A DNA stretch of 64,000 nucleotides from Arthrobacter sp. M4 (GTDB lineage: Bacteria; Actinomycetota; Actinomycetes; Actinomycetales; Micrococcaceae): positions 434,001 through 498,000 of the forward strand of contig NZ_JAIWYX010000002.1 in the NCBI RefSeq assembly GCF_020251205.1. The letters run 5' to 3'. Below are positions 1 to 8,616 of this stretch, piece after piece. How positions within the stretch are numbered: position 1 is the stretch's first letter; the number at the start of each line of letters is the position of its first letter. A program made the translations under genes and the position numbers. Under the pieces are notes generated by a model. That model saw only the letters and a list, made by a program, of their open reading frames with translations. It searched no databases and had not been told where the DNA came from.

Positions 1-2
1 AA

Positions 3-164
3 GTGTACGCCGCCGCGGCAGCGGAACGGGCACTACTGGAACGCGAGGCCGTCAGCGCGGAACTGAGGCAGCTCGGCGCCGAAGTGGTTGATGCCGAGCC
101 GCTGGATTTGCCTCCCAAACTCGCTGATGCCTACATTCGGCTGAAAGCGGCGGGACGCCTGTAA
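3..164 (+). CDS. C-terminal end of a DUF58 domain protein (partial)
   Basis: The reading frame is open from the window edge and ends at TAA 162-164, giving the last 53 residues. The tail, ending in DLPPKLADAYIRLKAAGRL, is typical of DUF58 proteins (vWA-like, usually encoded beside MoxR AAA+ ATPases and transglutaminase-like proteins). The upstream part with the DUF58 signature lies outside the window, so the assignment rests only on this tail. The next gene begins 59 bp downstream on the same strand and may be co-transcribed. Confidence 0.6.
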   Translation: MYAAAAAERALLEREAVSAELRQLGAEVVDAEPLDLPPKLADAYIRLKAAGRL

Positions 165-223
165 ACCGACCCGCAGCCCGCGTCCGCCGCAAGCCGCCGC
201 ACTCCCAAATTAGGAGGAACTTC

Positions 224-979
224 GTGACCACGCCTATTTACGAACAAGCCCTTGGCGGCGATTTCGCCCGGCTCCAACCCGAACTCCAGGAATATTTCTC
301 ATTGACCCCCGGTTCGGGCCACTACGGTATCGGCGAAGGGGTTTTTGACGTGGTTGGCTGCCGCCAGCCGTGGCTTCGGCCCTTTCTTGCGCTGACGGCC
401 AGCGAGGAAGCATTTTTTCCGGAGTACGGCGAAGGGATTCCGTTCCGGATCGAGAACCACGCCCACATGGATCCTTTCGGGCGGTCGAGCCTGACAGCCA
501 GGCGCGAGATCTTCTTTCCGCGCGTCACCCGGCTCTTCCAAGACACCACCAGCGCAGTCCCAACCGGCCCGGTCCCAGCGACTGTGGACGACAGCAAGCC
601 TGCGAAGCCAGCACGCGGCACAAGGCTGGTGGACTACGTTGGCAAGTACCGGAGGCTCGTCACCGAACTGGATCTGGCCGTCACGGATGAGGGCCGGCTT
701 CGCGGTGTTTCGGAAGCGTCCCGGCTGCTTGCCGGCCCCCTCCGTGTTCCTTTGCCTGCCGTGATGGATGCGAAGGCCTACGCGGAGCAGTGGTGGGATC
801 CGATTGAGCAGTTGCACCGCATCCAGGTCAAGGTGATTCAGCCGCAGCTTGGCCTGATTTTGGTTTACGCGGGCCGCTTCAGCTATCGGCTCCAGCCCTA
901 TCTGCCCGGCGCGACGGCGGACACCACCAGCGGGCTGCCCCGGTATGCCGAACCGGAGCGCTGGGAAAAGCGCCTCTAA
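224..979 (+). CDS. DUF4166 domain-containing protein
   Basis: A 251-residue protein with a GTG start and a strong AGGAGG ribosome site about 8 bases upstream. The middle contains FRIENHAHMDPFGRSSLTARR and the C-terminal half contains DYVGKYRRLVTELDLAVTDEGRLR, both characteristic of DUF4166, a family of unknown biochemical function. No signal peptide or membrane segment is visible, so it is probably cytoplasmic. A linker of about 30 residues rich in T, P and A (about residues 108-135) separates the two halves. It follows the DUF58 gene on the same strand and converges on the MetE-like gene 72 bp away. No function can be inferred beyond family membership. Confidence 0.75.
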   Translation: MTTPIYEQALGGDFARLQPELQEYFSLTPGSGHYGIGEGVFDVVGCRQPWLRPFLALTASEEAFFPEYGEGIPFRIENHAHMDPFGRSSLTARREIFFPRVTRLFQDTTSAVPTGPVPATVDDSKPAKPARGTRLVDYVGKYRRLVTELDLAVTDEGRLRGVSEASRLLAGPLRVPLPAVMDAKAYAEQWWDPIEQLHRIQVKVIQPQLGLILVYAGRFSYRLQPYLPGATADTTSGLPRYAEPERWEKRL

Positions 980-1051
980 TCCCTGGACGTTCGGTACCCG
1001 CTGACGCGGCCGCAAGGCTCTGATGCTGCATTTCCGACCAGCAAGGTTGGC

Positions 1052-2089
1052 CTAGCCCAGGGCAGCCTGGTTCAGGCCATCGGCCACTTTTGTGAGCCGT
1101 ACCAGAATGTCCTTCGCCTCCGACGGGCCAAAGTCAACCAGACCGTGCGACGGTGTCACCCTGACCGCTCCAAGCTGCGACGGCGGGAGGCCAAGTTGGC
1201 GCCACGGTCGCCAAACGGCGTCGACGACGTCGGCGGTCCGGGGCAGCGCGGCTACCCGGTCCGCCGTCGGCAGCGCCCCCAGCCAGAGGCGCTTCCCTCC
1301 CTCGACAGCGCCCGCCAATTGTTCCCACTGCCGGGTGGTGAGGGCCTTAATCGGCACCGCGATGCCGTCGGCCCCGGAGGCAAGGATCCGCTGGAACGGC
1401 GCTTCAACTTCGGGCACTGAAATCACGGTCTCGGCAGCGCCGGCGTCCCTGGCGGCGTCAATAACGGCTCGCCACGCCAGTGTGACCTCTTCACCGGGGA
1501 CCGAACGAAGAGTTCGGTAACCGCTGGCCGTAGGAATGGTACCCGCCAGTACGTCGGCGATGTCCGGTTCGTCCAGTTGAACGGCAAGGGCGGCGCCCGG
1601 AACGGCCACGGATACACGCTTGAGGTGGTCCTTAATCCCCGCCGTCAGCGACTGCACGATATCGCGGCGGGCACCATGGTCTGACAGCGCACGCTCGCCG
1701 TTGTGAAGGTACAGCGCGGCTGTCAGCGACAGTGGTCCAAGGAGCCTGACCTTAAACGCCTCCGCCGGCCGCTCTTCCTCGCCGGCGACGTCCGCCAGAA
1801 CGTTGAGATCCGTGGCAAGGGCAGAGCGCGCACGCTGCATGTCGCGGCCGGGCTTGTCCACCAGGCGCCAGCCATGCGGCTGGACGTCGATCGCCAGTTC
1901 CTCCAGCAGGCATGCTGTCCGCCCCACAGCGTCCGAGCCCACTCCCCTGTCCGGAAATTCAGGAAGGAAGGGCAGATGCGGCGTGCCGAGCTCGCCACGG
2001 ACAATCCGGATGGCTTCTAAGGGATCGCTCCCGGGCCAGGGGCCGTGGGCCGTCGCTGTTACCTGGTCGCGCGGCAATCCTTCCGCCAT
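1052..2089 (-). CDS. MetE/UROD-superfamily protein, cobalamin-independent methionine synthase-like
   Basis: A 345-residue protein starting ATGGCGGAAGG and annotated in actinobacteria as vitamin B12-independent methionine synthase family. It is about half the length of true MetE and corresponds to a single TIM-barrel domain. Visible features include VQLDEPDIADVLAGTIPT (the barrel strand carrying the MetE-like Asp/Glu pair) and the C-terminal HGLVDFGPSEAKDILVRLTKVADGL. A short barrel like this may use a methylcobamide or another methyl donor, so methionine synthesis from methyl-folate is uncertain. It starts 3 nt after the chorismate mutase gene and is almost certainly co-transcribed with it. 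In related genomes it commonly sits between mnmA and ligA. Confidence 0.8.
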   Translation of the reverse strand: MAEGLPRDQVTATAHGPWPGSDPLEAIRIVRGELGTPHLPFLPEFPDRGVGSDAVGRTACLLEELAIDVQPHGWRLVDKPGRDMQRARSALATDLNVLADVAGEEERPAEAFKVRLLGPLSLTAALYLHNGERALSDHGARRDIVQSLTAGIKDHLKRVSVAVPGAALAVQLDEPDIADVLAGTIPTASGYRTLRSVPGEEVTLAWRAVIDAARDAGAAETVISVPEVEAPFQRILASGADGIAVPIKALTTRQWEQLAGAVEGGKRLWLGALPTADRVAALPRTADVVDAVWRPWRQLGLPPSQLGAVRVTPSHGLVDFGPSEAKDILVRLTKVADGLNQAALG

Positions 2090-2092
2090 GCG

Positions 2093-2482
2093 CTATGCCT
2101 TGGCGGCCGAGGCCTGGTGGTCCTCCGCGATGGCTTCGTGGTGCCGGATGACCTCGCTAATGATGAAATTGAGGAATTTTTCAGCGAAGGCCGGGTCCAG
2201 ATGCGCTTCCTCAGCAAGCCTGCGGAGCCGAGCGATCTGGGCTGCTTCGCGGCCGGGATCTCCAGCAGGAAGCTTGTGCGTCGCCTTGAGTACGCCAACT
2301 TTCTGCGTGGCCTTGAACCGCTCGGCGAGCAGGAACACCAGCGTTGCGTCAATGTTGTCGATACTGGACCGGATGGACAACAGCTCTTCCATGACTGACG
2401 CGTCCACCTGGCCGGCCAAGGAACTGGCGGAAGGATCGTAGGTTTCGGCATCGTCAGGGTGGGCGTTGTTCAGTTCGGTCAT
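2093..2482 (-). CDS. Chorismate mutase (AroQ type)
   Basis: A 129-residue all-helical protein that should convert chorismate to prephenate, the first step of phenylalanine and tyrosine synthesis, in the cytoplasm. After a disordered acidic N-terminus of about 30 residues comes the AroQ fold: ELLSIRSSIDNIDATLVFLLAERFKATQKVGVLK, with R-x2-ID and the Arg/Lys pair, followed by a helix ending HHEAIAEDHQ. There is no signal peptide, so this is the cytoplasmic form rather than the secreted *AroQ form. The MetE-like gene follows 3 nt downstream. A GC-rich hairpin at 2553-2582 separates it from the ABC transporter operon upstream. Confidence 0.9.
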   Translation of the reverse strand: MTELNNAHPDDAETYDPSASSLAGQVDASVMEELLSIRSSIDNIDATLVFLLAERFKATQKVGVLKATHKLPAGDPGREAAQIARLRRLAEEAHLDPAFAEKFLNFIISEVIRHHEAIAEDHQASAAKA

Positions 2483-2552
2483 GCCTTCAGTCTAGGCTGT
2501 GCCGTAGCGCTCCGGATCTTGCCGCGCCCTGACCTCCCGCAGGACAGGCCTT

Positions 2553-2582
2553 GGGCCCGCCTCCACGATCGGAGGCGGGCCC
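2553..2582 (-). terminator. GC-rich hairpin ending the peptide ABC operon
   Basis: A perfect 12-bp inverted repeat (2553-2564 and 2571-2582, GGGCCCGCCTCC and its complement) encloses a 6-nt loop. It lies 46 bp beyond the stop of the double ATPase gene and before the chorismate mutase start. There is no U-tract, so it may act as a Rho-linked or mRNA-stabilising hairpin rather than a classical intrinsic terminator. Confidence 0.55.
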
Positions 2583-2627
2583 GTAACGCACTTGCCGAGT
2601 GGCTTGGGCGCAGGCTTGCGTGCGACC

Positions 2628-4337
2628 CTAGGTGCCCAGCAAGGCGCGGTGCTCCGCACGACGCAACGCCTGCTCGGCGGGATCCGGCACGGGGAGCGAC
2701 GCGATGAGCCGCCTGGTGTAATCGTGCTGCGGCGCACCCATAACGTGGCTGCCGATGCCCTGCTCAACCAGTTTGCCCTTGTACAGCACGCCAACCCAGT
2801 GCGACAGCATGTCCACCACAGCCAGGTCGTGGCTGATAAACAGGGCAGCGAAACCGAACTCTTCCTGGATGTCCCGGAACAGCTCCAAAACTTTGGCCTG
2901 CACCGAAACGTCCAGTGCCGACGTCGGCTCATCCGCGATGAGCAACCGGGGGTTGAGGGCCAGTGCCCTGGCCAGGGAGGCCCGCTGACGCTGTCCGCCG
3001 GACAGCTCATGCGGGAACCGCGCCGCGAACGACGACGGCAACTGGACTGATTCGAGCAGCGCGCCGACCCGGCGTCGTGTCTCCGCCGGTGATGCCTTTT
3101 CGTGGATAACGATGGGCTCCGCGACACACTCCCCGATGCTCAGGTGCGGGTTGAACGACGCCGCCGGGTCCTGGAAGACAAAGCCGATGTCCTTCCGGAG
3201 TGGCCTGAACGTCCGTTCCTTGAAGTTCAGCATCTCGTAGCCGAGGACTTTGAGGCTGCCACCCGTGACGCGGTTGAGCCCGGCGATGGCTCGCCCGATG
3301 GTGGTTTTGCCCGATCCGGACTCTCCCACCAGACCAAAGACCTCACGCTCTGACAGAGTGAAATTGACGTCGTCCACGGCCCTAAAGCCGGGACGGCCCA
3401 GCCTGCCTGGATATTCGATGGTGAGGTTCTTGGCTTCCACCAGGACCTTGCCGTCCTGGTGGAGCCGTTTTGTCACCCCTTCCGACGCCGACTGCCGGCC
3501 CAGGTGGGGCACTGCGGCCAAGAGGCGCTTGGTATAGTCCTCACGCGGCTCGGCGAACAGGGTCCGGGCGGAGGCCTCTTCAACCACGTCACCCTGGTAC
3601 ATCACCACCACGCGGTCGGCGAGGTCCGCCACCACGCCCATGTTGTGGGTAATCAGCACGATGGATGTGCCGTACTGGTCCCGCAGGTCCCGCAGAAGCT
3701 GCAGGATTTCAGCTTGGACGGTGACGTCCAGGGCCGTTGTGGGTTCGTCCGCCACTATGAGCCCAGGGTTTAGTGCCAGCGCGGCCGCGATGACCACACG
3801 CTGCTTCTGACCACCGGAGAACTGGTGCGGATAGTAGTTGACGCGGACTTCCGGATCCGGAATTCCCACCTTGCGCAGGGCGTCAACGGCCCGTTTCCTG
3901 GCCTCCTTGGCTGACACCCTGTGGCCGTGGGCGCTATGTGCCCGGATTCCTTCGGCGATCTGCCAACCTACCGTAAAGACCGGGTTCAGGGCGGTTGAGG
4001 GTTCCTGGAACACCATCGCCACGTCACGGCCCCGGATCTGCCGCATCGCTGCCGGTGTCACGCTGACAACGTCATGTCCGCGGATCACCACCGTCCCGGA
4101 TTGCGTGGCCGTTTCCGGCAGCAGTCCAAGGATTGTTTTCGCCGTAACGGTCTTGCCTGAGCCTGACTCACCCACAATCGCAAGGACTTCGCCGGGCTTC
4201 ACATCCAGGCTGACGTCCCGGACAGCTTCAACGTCTCCGCTGTCGGTGGCGAACGTTACCTTCAATCCGTCGATGTCCAGCACTGGTCCGACGGCACGGC
4301 CCGACTTGTCGGACATCGTTCCCAGGTTCACCGTCAT
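2628..4337 (-). CDS. Fused double ATPase of a dipeptide/oligopeptide/nickel ABC importer (DppD-DppF type)
   Basis: A 569-residue protein holding two complete ABC ATPase domains. The first has Walker A GESGSGKT (about residue 56), signature FSGGQKQR, and Walker B IVADEPTT. The second has GESGSGKT (about residue 339), signature LSGGQRQR and LIADEPTSALD. Each domain is followed by the oligopeptide-transporter C-terminal segment (for example DLADRVVVMYQGDVVEE). Fusion of the two ATPases is common in actinobacterial Dpp/Opp systems, where they power import from the cytoplasmic face. Its ATG overlaps the stop of the upstream permease gene (ATGA). It is the last gene of a four-gene operon. The substrate cannot be told from sequence. 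Confidence 0.93.
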   Translation of the reverse strand: MTVNLGTMSDKSGRAVGPVLDIDGLKVTFATDSGDVEAVRDVSLDVKPGEVLAIVGESGSGKTVTAKTILGLLPETATQSGTVVIRGHDVVSVTPAAMRQIRGRDVAMVFQEPSTALNPVFTVGWQIAEGIRAHSAHGHRVSAKEARKRAVDALRKVGIPDPEVRVNYYPHQFSGGQKQRVVIAAALALNPGLIVADEPTTALDVTVQAEILQLLRDLRDQYGTSIVLITHNMGVVADLADRVVVMYQGDVVEEASARTLFAEPREDYTKRLLAAVPHLGRQSASEGVTKRLHQDGKVLVEAKNLTIEYPGRLGRPGFRAVDDVNFTLSEREVFGLVGESGSGKTTIGRAIAGLNRVTGGSLKVLGYEMLNFKERTFRPLRKDIGFVFQDPAASFNPHLSIGECVAEPIVIHEKASPAETRRRVGALLESVQLPSSFAARFPHELSGGQRQRASLARALALNPRLLIADEPTSALDVSVQAKVLELFRDIQEEFGFAALFISHDLAVVDMLSHWVGVLYKGKLVEQGIGSHVMGAPQHDYTRRLIASLPVPDPAEQALRRAEHRALLGT

Positions 4338-5305
4338 GCCTTGCCTGCCTTGAGTTGTTTGGTTCCGGCGCGGCGCCGGCCACGCAGCCGTGGGTCGTTA
4401 AGGTCGTTGATGCTTTCTCCCACCAGGGTTAGTCCGAGCACCGTCAGGACGATCGCGAGGCCGGGGAAGACCCCGGTCCACCAGATTCCGGACGAGGCGT
4501 CGGAGAGGGCCTTGTTGAGGTCGAAACCCCACTCCGACGCAGATGACGGTTCAATGCCGAAGCCCAGGAAGCCCAGGCCTGCGAGCGTGAGGATCGCCTC
4601 GGAAGCGTTCAGGGTGAACATGAGCGGCAAAGTGCGCGTGGCATTCGTAAAGATGTGGCGTCCCATGATGCGCAGGCTCGAAGCGCCCACCACCTTGGCC
4701 GACTCCACGAAGGGCTCAGCTTTCAACCGGATGGTCTCGGCGCGGATCACCCGGAAGTACTGCGGCACGAACACCACGGTGATCGCGAACGAGCAGGCCA
4801 GGATGCCGCCCCAGAAGCTCGACTGTCCACGGCTGATGACGATTGACATCACAATGGCCAGCAGCAGCGAAGGAAACGCGTAAATGGCGTCCGCGATGAC
4901 CACCATGATCCGGTCAAGCCAGCCGCCGAAGTAGCCGCTGAGCAGTCCTAGTGCCACGCCAAGGAACAGGGACATGGCCACGGACACCACGATCACAGTG
5001 ACAGCGGTCTGCGATCCCCACAAGACCCGTGACAGCACGTCATAGCCGCCCACGGTAGTTCCCAAGAGGTGCTTTGCGCTTGGCGCCTGTTGAGTGGGGA
5101 ATGATCCGGAGTTGTCGCTCAGTTGGCTATAGCCGTAAGGAGCCAGCAGCGGTGCCAACGCTGTTGCGAGCAGGAAGAAGCCGGTGAGGATCACCCCGGC
5201 GACAAGCATGCCCCGCTGCAGCCCAACACTCTTGCGCAGGTGGGAGACTACAGGGAGCCTGCCAAGGATCGGGCCCCGGCTCGCGTGCAGTTCAGATGTG
5301 CTCAT
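4334..5305 (-). CDS. ABC transporter permease, DppC/OppC family
   Basis: A 323-residue inner-membrane permease with about six membrane segments. The first is VAGVILTGFFLLATALAPLL, and the N-terminal OppC-type region precedes it. The BPD-transport coupling loop is seen around AEPFVESAKVVGASSLRIMGRHIFTN. The start ATG at 5305 was chosen because it begins MSTSELH and lies 2 nt after the stop of the DppB-type gene; the open frame extends further upstream only into that gene. It pairs with the upstream permease to form the membrane channel and overlaps the ATPase gene by ATGA. Confidence 0.92.
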   Translation of the reverse strand: MSTSELHASRGPILGRLPVVSHLRKSVGLQRGMLVAGVILTGFFLLATALAPLLAPYGYSQLSDNSGSFPTQQAPSAKHLLGTTVGGYDVLSRVLWGSQTAVTVIVVSVAMSLFLGVALGLLSGYFGGWLDRIMVVIADAIYAFPSLLLAIVMSIVISRGQSSFWGGILACSFAITVVFVPQYFRVIRAETIRLKAEPFVESAKVVGASSLRIMGRHIFTNATRTLPLMFTLNASEAILTLAGLGFLGFGIEPSSASEWGFDLNKALSDASSGIWWTGVFPGLAIVLTVLGLTLVGESINDLNDPRLRGRRRAGTKQLKAGKA

Positions 5306-5307
5306 GG

Positions 5308-6399
5308 TCAGTACCTCACGCGGGGATCGATCAGGGCGGCCACAACGTCCACCACAAAGTTGGTTACGGCCACGATGACGGCCAGCAACACCACGATGCC
5401 CTGTACGGCGACGAAGTCCCGCGCATTCAGGTATTGCACTAGCTGGTACCCGAGCCCTTTCCATTCGAAGGTGGTCTCCGTCAGCACCGCGCCGCCAAGC
5501 ATCAGCGCAATCTGGAGGCCCATGACCGTGATGATAGGAATCAGTGCCGGTTTGTAGGCGTGCCTGGTGAGGAGGCGGAACTCACTTACGCCCCGGGAGC
5601 GCCCGGCCTCGATATAGTCCTTGCCAAGCGTTCCAATGACGTTGGTGCGGACCAGACGAAGGAACACTCCGGCGGTCAACAGCCCCAGGGCTATGGCAGG
5701 AAGCACTGCATGCGCGGCGATATCGCCCAGAGCAGCCATATTGCCGCTGCGAAGAGCGTCCAGCCAGTAGATCCCGGATGGCGCAGCCAAGCCCTGCATG
5801 GTGAGTTCGGTTCGTGTGGACGTCCTGCCGGCGACGGGCAGCCACCCGAGCCAAGCCGAGAAGACCAGCTTGAGGAGGAGCCCGGAAAAGAACACGGGCG
5901 TCGCGTAGCAGAGGATCGCGAAGCAGCGCAGGACAGCGTCCTGCCCCTTGTCACGGCGCTGGGCTGCGATCAAGCCGAGCGGGATTCCGACGGCGAGCGC
6001 CACAACCAGGGCGTTGATGGACAGTTCGAGTGTCGCTGTGCCGAACGTGGCCAGCATGTCGACGACGGGACGGCGGTCAGTGATGGTGGTGCCGAAATTC
6101 CCGGTGGCCAACTGACCCAGGTACTCGGCGTACTGGACGAGGATTGGCCGGTCGTAGCCGGCGTCGTGAATCCGCTGCGCAAGGACGTCCGGGGGAAGCC
6201 GCCCACCCTGGGCGGCTGTGATGGGGTCGCCGATGACTCGCATCATGAAGAACACGAGGGTGACGAGGATGAAGATGGTGGGAATGATCAGGAAGAAGCG
6301 GACCACTAGGTAGCGTCCAAGTCCTCCGCCCGGTGCGGCCTTGCTCTTGGGAGTCACTGCTCCCGGTTTGGCCTCGGGCACCTCGATAAGAGAAGTCAT
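5308..6399 (-). CDS. ABC transporter permease, DppB/OppB family
   Basis: A 363-residue permease. An N-terminal cytoplasmic extension of about 28 residues precedes the first membrane segment YLVVRFFLIIPTIFILVTLVFFMM, typical of DppB. A large extracytoplasmic loop follows, then the coupling motif region YIEAGRSRGVSEFRLLTRHAYKPALIPIITVMG near the C-terminus. It is the second gene of the operon after the binding protein and is separated from it by a stable hairpin (6482-6514). It should form the heterodimeric channel with the DppC-type permease. Confidence 0.92.
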   Translation of the reverse strand: MTSLIEVPEAKPGAVTPKSKAAPGGGLGRYLVVRFFLIIPTIFILVTLVFFMMRVIGDPITAAQGGRLPPDVLAQRIHDAGYDRPILVQYAEYLGQLATGNFGTTITDRRPVVDMLATFGTATLELSINALVVALAVGIPLGLIAAQRRDKGQDAVLRCFAILCYATPVFFSGLLLKLVFSAWLGWLPVAGRTSTRTELTMQGLAAPSGIYWLDALRSGNMAALGDIAAHAVLPAIALGLLTAGVFLRLVRTNVIGTLGKDYIEAGRSRGVSEFRLLTRHAYKPALIPIITVMGLQIALMLGGAVLTETTFEWKGLGYQLVQYLNARDFVAVQGIVVLLAVIVAVTNFVVDVVAALIDPRVRY

Positions 6400-6481
6400 T
6401 GTTGCCTAAAAGTTTCGGATCCCGCGGATTGCGCGGTTGGTGATGGGTGCTGGCGCGTGGAGCCAGCGAATCGGCAGGAGA

Positions 6482-6514
6482 GGAGGCCGGGCGCCGGTCC
6501 GGCACCCGGCCTCC
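6482..6514 (-). terminator. Intercistronic hairpin between binding-protein and permease genes
   Basis: Arms 6482-6497 and 6499-6514 pair over 10 bp (GGAGGCCGGG with CCCGGCCTCC) plus an inner stem after one C/A mismatch. It lies 32 bp after the binding-protein stop and before the permease start at 6399. Hairpins here often stabilise the binding-protein mRNA or cause partial termination, making the binding protein more abundant than the permeases. No T-tract is present. Confidence 0.55.
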
Positions 6515-6545
6515 CCCTGAGCCGGTTACTTGGTGTCGGTGCCGG

Positions 6546-8174
6546 CTACTTGGAAACGGTTCCGAGCCGGAACTTGAACGATGCGTCCAGGGTCTTGTCC
6601 ACGCCGTTCACCCCGGTGCCCGAGATGGCGACTTGGGCGCCCTGCAGCAACGGCAATGTGGAGATGTCCTTGGCGAGGGCGTTCTGCGCATCCTTGATGG
6701 CCGATTCACGCTGGCCCTTGTCCGTCGTGGTGAGCTGCTTGTTGATGAGCTGAATCACGGTCGGGTTGTTGTAGTGGTTCTTCAGGAAGTTGTTTTCCAG
6801 GAAGAACGGTGACAGGTAGTTGTCGGAGTCGCTGAAGTCCGGGAACCACCCAAATTGGAAGATCGGGTATTCGTCAGCACGGCTGGCCTTGGTGTAGGTC
6901 ACCCATTCTGTGGACTGCAGGTTGACCTTGAACAGGCCAGACTTCTCCAGTTGCGCCTTGACAAGGGCGTATTCATCACCTGAAGAGTTGCCGTAGTGGT
7001 CCGGGTTGTACTGCAGGTTGATTGCCACCGGTCCAGCGATGCCCGCATCGCTCAGCGCCTTCTTGGCTTTGTCCGTGCTCGGCTTACCCGAGCCATCCCC
7101 ATAAAGGTCCTTGAAGGATTGGTTGGCACCGAGGAAGCCGCTGGGCACATGTGAGTACAAAGGAAGGTAGGTGCCCTTATAGACCTGGTCGGCGATAGCC
7201 TGCCGGTCTACGAGGTTGGCGATGGCCTGCCGAATGGCGAGGGCCTTGGCTGGGTCGGCATTGGGCGCCTTGGTGCCGTACGGCATCGTGTTGAAGTTGA
7301 ACGTGATGTACCGGATCTCGCCACCCGGGCCAACATTGACCTTGACCTTCGAGTCCTTCTTGAGGTCGTCGACGTCCGTGGCGCTTAGGCTGCGGTTGGC
7401 TACGTCAAGGTTGCCCTGTTGGATATCGAGCTTGAGGTTGGTTGGGCTGGCGTAGTACTTGATGGTCGCCGCATCATTGGCCGGCTTTCCGAGGAGGCCC
7501 TTGTAGTCCGGGAAGGCCTTCAGGCTGACCAGTTCATTCTTCTTGTAGCTGTCGATGGTGTATTGGCCATAGAACGCCTTTGCCTTGACGATCTCATCGT
7601 CGGGAAGAATCTTGTCTGCCGGGAAGACCTCGTCGTCCACGATAGGTCCGACGGGGCTGCTGAGGATCTGGGCGAAGGTTTGGTCGTTGGCCAACTTGAG
7701 CTTGAACACGACGGTGGTCGCATCAGGTGTGCTGACGCTGTCGAGGTTTCCCAGGAGCGCCGCGGGACCTGCAGGGTCGTTGATCTTGACCTGGCGGTCG
7801 AAGGAGAACTTGACGTCCTTGGAGTCAAGTGTGTGGCCGTTGGCCCACTTCAGGCCGGACTTCAACTTCACGGTGTATTCCGTGGGCGACGTAAACGAAG
7901 CGGATTCCGCTAGGTCCGGGACGGGATCGGCACCACCGGGCTTCGAATTCATCAGGAACGAGTAGACCTGGTTCATCAGCATAAACGAACCGTTGTCATA
8001 CGAACCTGCCGGATCCAGGGCCGTGACCTTGTCCGTGGTGCCATAGGCGATGGGACCGCCTGCCGCCGATGGAGAGGAGCTGCCGCCGGATGGACCCGTG
8101 CAGGCTGTCAGGGCGAGGGCCGAAACACCTGCCAGCGCGATGACGCCGTGCAGGGCCTTGGATTTCATTGACAT
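6546..8174 (-). CDS. Peptide/nickel ABC transporter substrate-binding lipoprotein (SBP family 5)
   Basis: A 542-residue lipoprotein. The signal peptide MSMKSKALHG...ALALTAC has a lipobox with the lipidated Cys at residue 25, so the protein should be anchored on the outer face of the membrane. The mature part shows the SBP_bac_5 pattern: LDPAGSYDNGSFMLMNQVYSFL near the N-terminus, then YTVKLKSGLKWANGHTLDSKDVKFSFDR. Late in the protein, SDSDNYLSPFF corresponds to the usual ligand-pocket loop. The start at 8174 was chosen over ATG 8168 because AGAAAG lies 7 nt upstream; the longer frame upstream lacks a signal peptide. It heads the dpp-type operon. Confidence 0.92.
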   Translation of the reverse strand: MSMKSKALHGVIALAGVSALALTACTGPSGGSSSPSAAGGPIAYGTTDKVTALDPAGSYDNGSFMLMNQVYSFLMNSKPGGADPVPDLAESASFTSPTEYTVKLKSGLKWANGHTLDSKDVKFSFDRQVKINDPAGPAALLGNLDSVSTPDATTVVFKLKLANDQTFAQILSSPVGPIVDDEVFPADKILPDDEIVKAKAFYGQYTIDSYKKNELVSLKAFPDYKGLLGKPANDAATIKYYASPTNLKLDIQQGNLDVANRSLSATDVDDLKKDSKVKVNVGPGGEIRYITFNFNTMPYGTKAPNADPAKALAIRQAIANLVDRQAIADQVYKGTYLPLYSHVPSGFLGANQSFKDLYGDGSGKPSTDKAKKALSDAGIAGPVAINLQYNPDHYGNSSGDEYALVKAQLEKSGLFKVNLQSTEWVTYTKASRADEYPIFQFGWFPDFSDSDNYLSPFFLENNFLKNHYNNPTVIQLINKQLTTTDKGQRESAIKDAQNALAKDISTLPLLQGAQVAISGTGVNGVDKTLDASFKFRLGTVSK

Positions 8175-8616
8175 CTGTGAACTTTCTGTTCGATGAGTAC
8201 CGCGCTCAGCGCAGGGAGTGTGGCGCAGAACACAGTCCTGATGCCACGATTCAATCAGAACGACGCGCAATTGTGATGAGTTGAGACCCAATATTTACCT
8301 TACGGTAGTTCAGTTCCCGAACGGTCGGTCGGCTTGGGAGTCCATTGCCCCCTGAAAGCACCGGGAATATCGTTATCTTGCGTTCCTGCGTGTAGTGCCG
8401 GCCCCACTCACAAGCCGGATGAAACGGCCGCTGGAACGGCGTGTCGTCGGATCGGACTTACGCCCGTGGCGGTGGGATCTGCCGCCCAGGTTGGAAAGTT
8501 GCGGCTCGACATCCGGGCGGTGGAAGTTGGGGCCGCCGATCGAACGTCCAATCCGCGCCGGATCCGGCTAAATTCGAGGCTGGGTCCGCGCAACCGCACG
8601 CCAAAGGTCTCCCGCC
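8175..8616. other. Divergent intergenic region, ABC operon / metacaspase
   Basis: This 442-bp gap separates two divergent genes and should hold both promoters. A short imperfect palindrome, TACCTTACGGTA, is seen at about 8296-8307. TAAATT at 8569-8574 is a possible -10 for the protease gene but has no good -35. AAAGG about 9 nt upstream of 8617 can serve as its ribosome site. No coding sequence is supported here. Confidence 0.5.

Noticed and set aside
299..1015. Minus-strand open frame opposite the DUF4166 gene
   Set aside because: Arg/Pro/Ala-rich shadow translation; the plus-strand gene has a strong ribosome site and family motifs.
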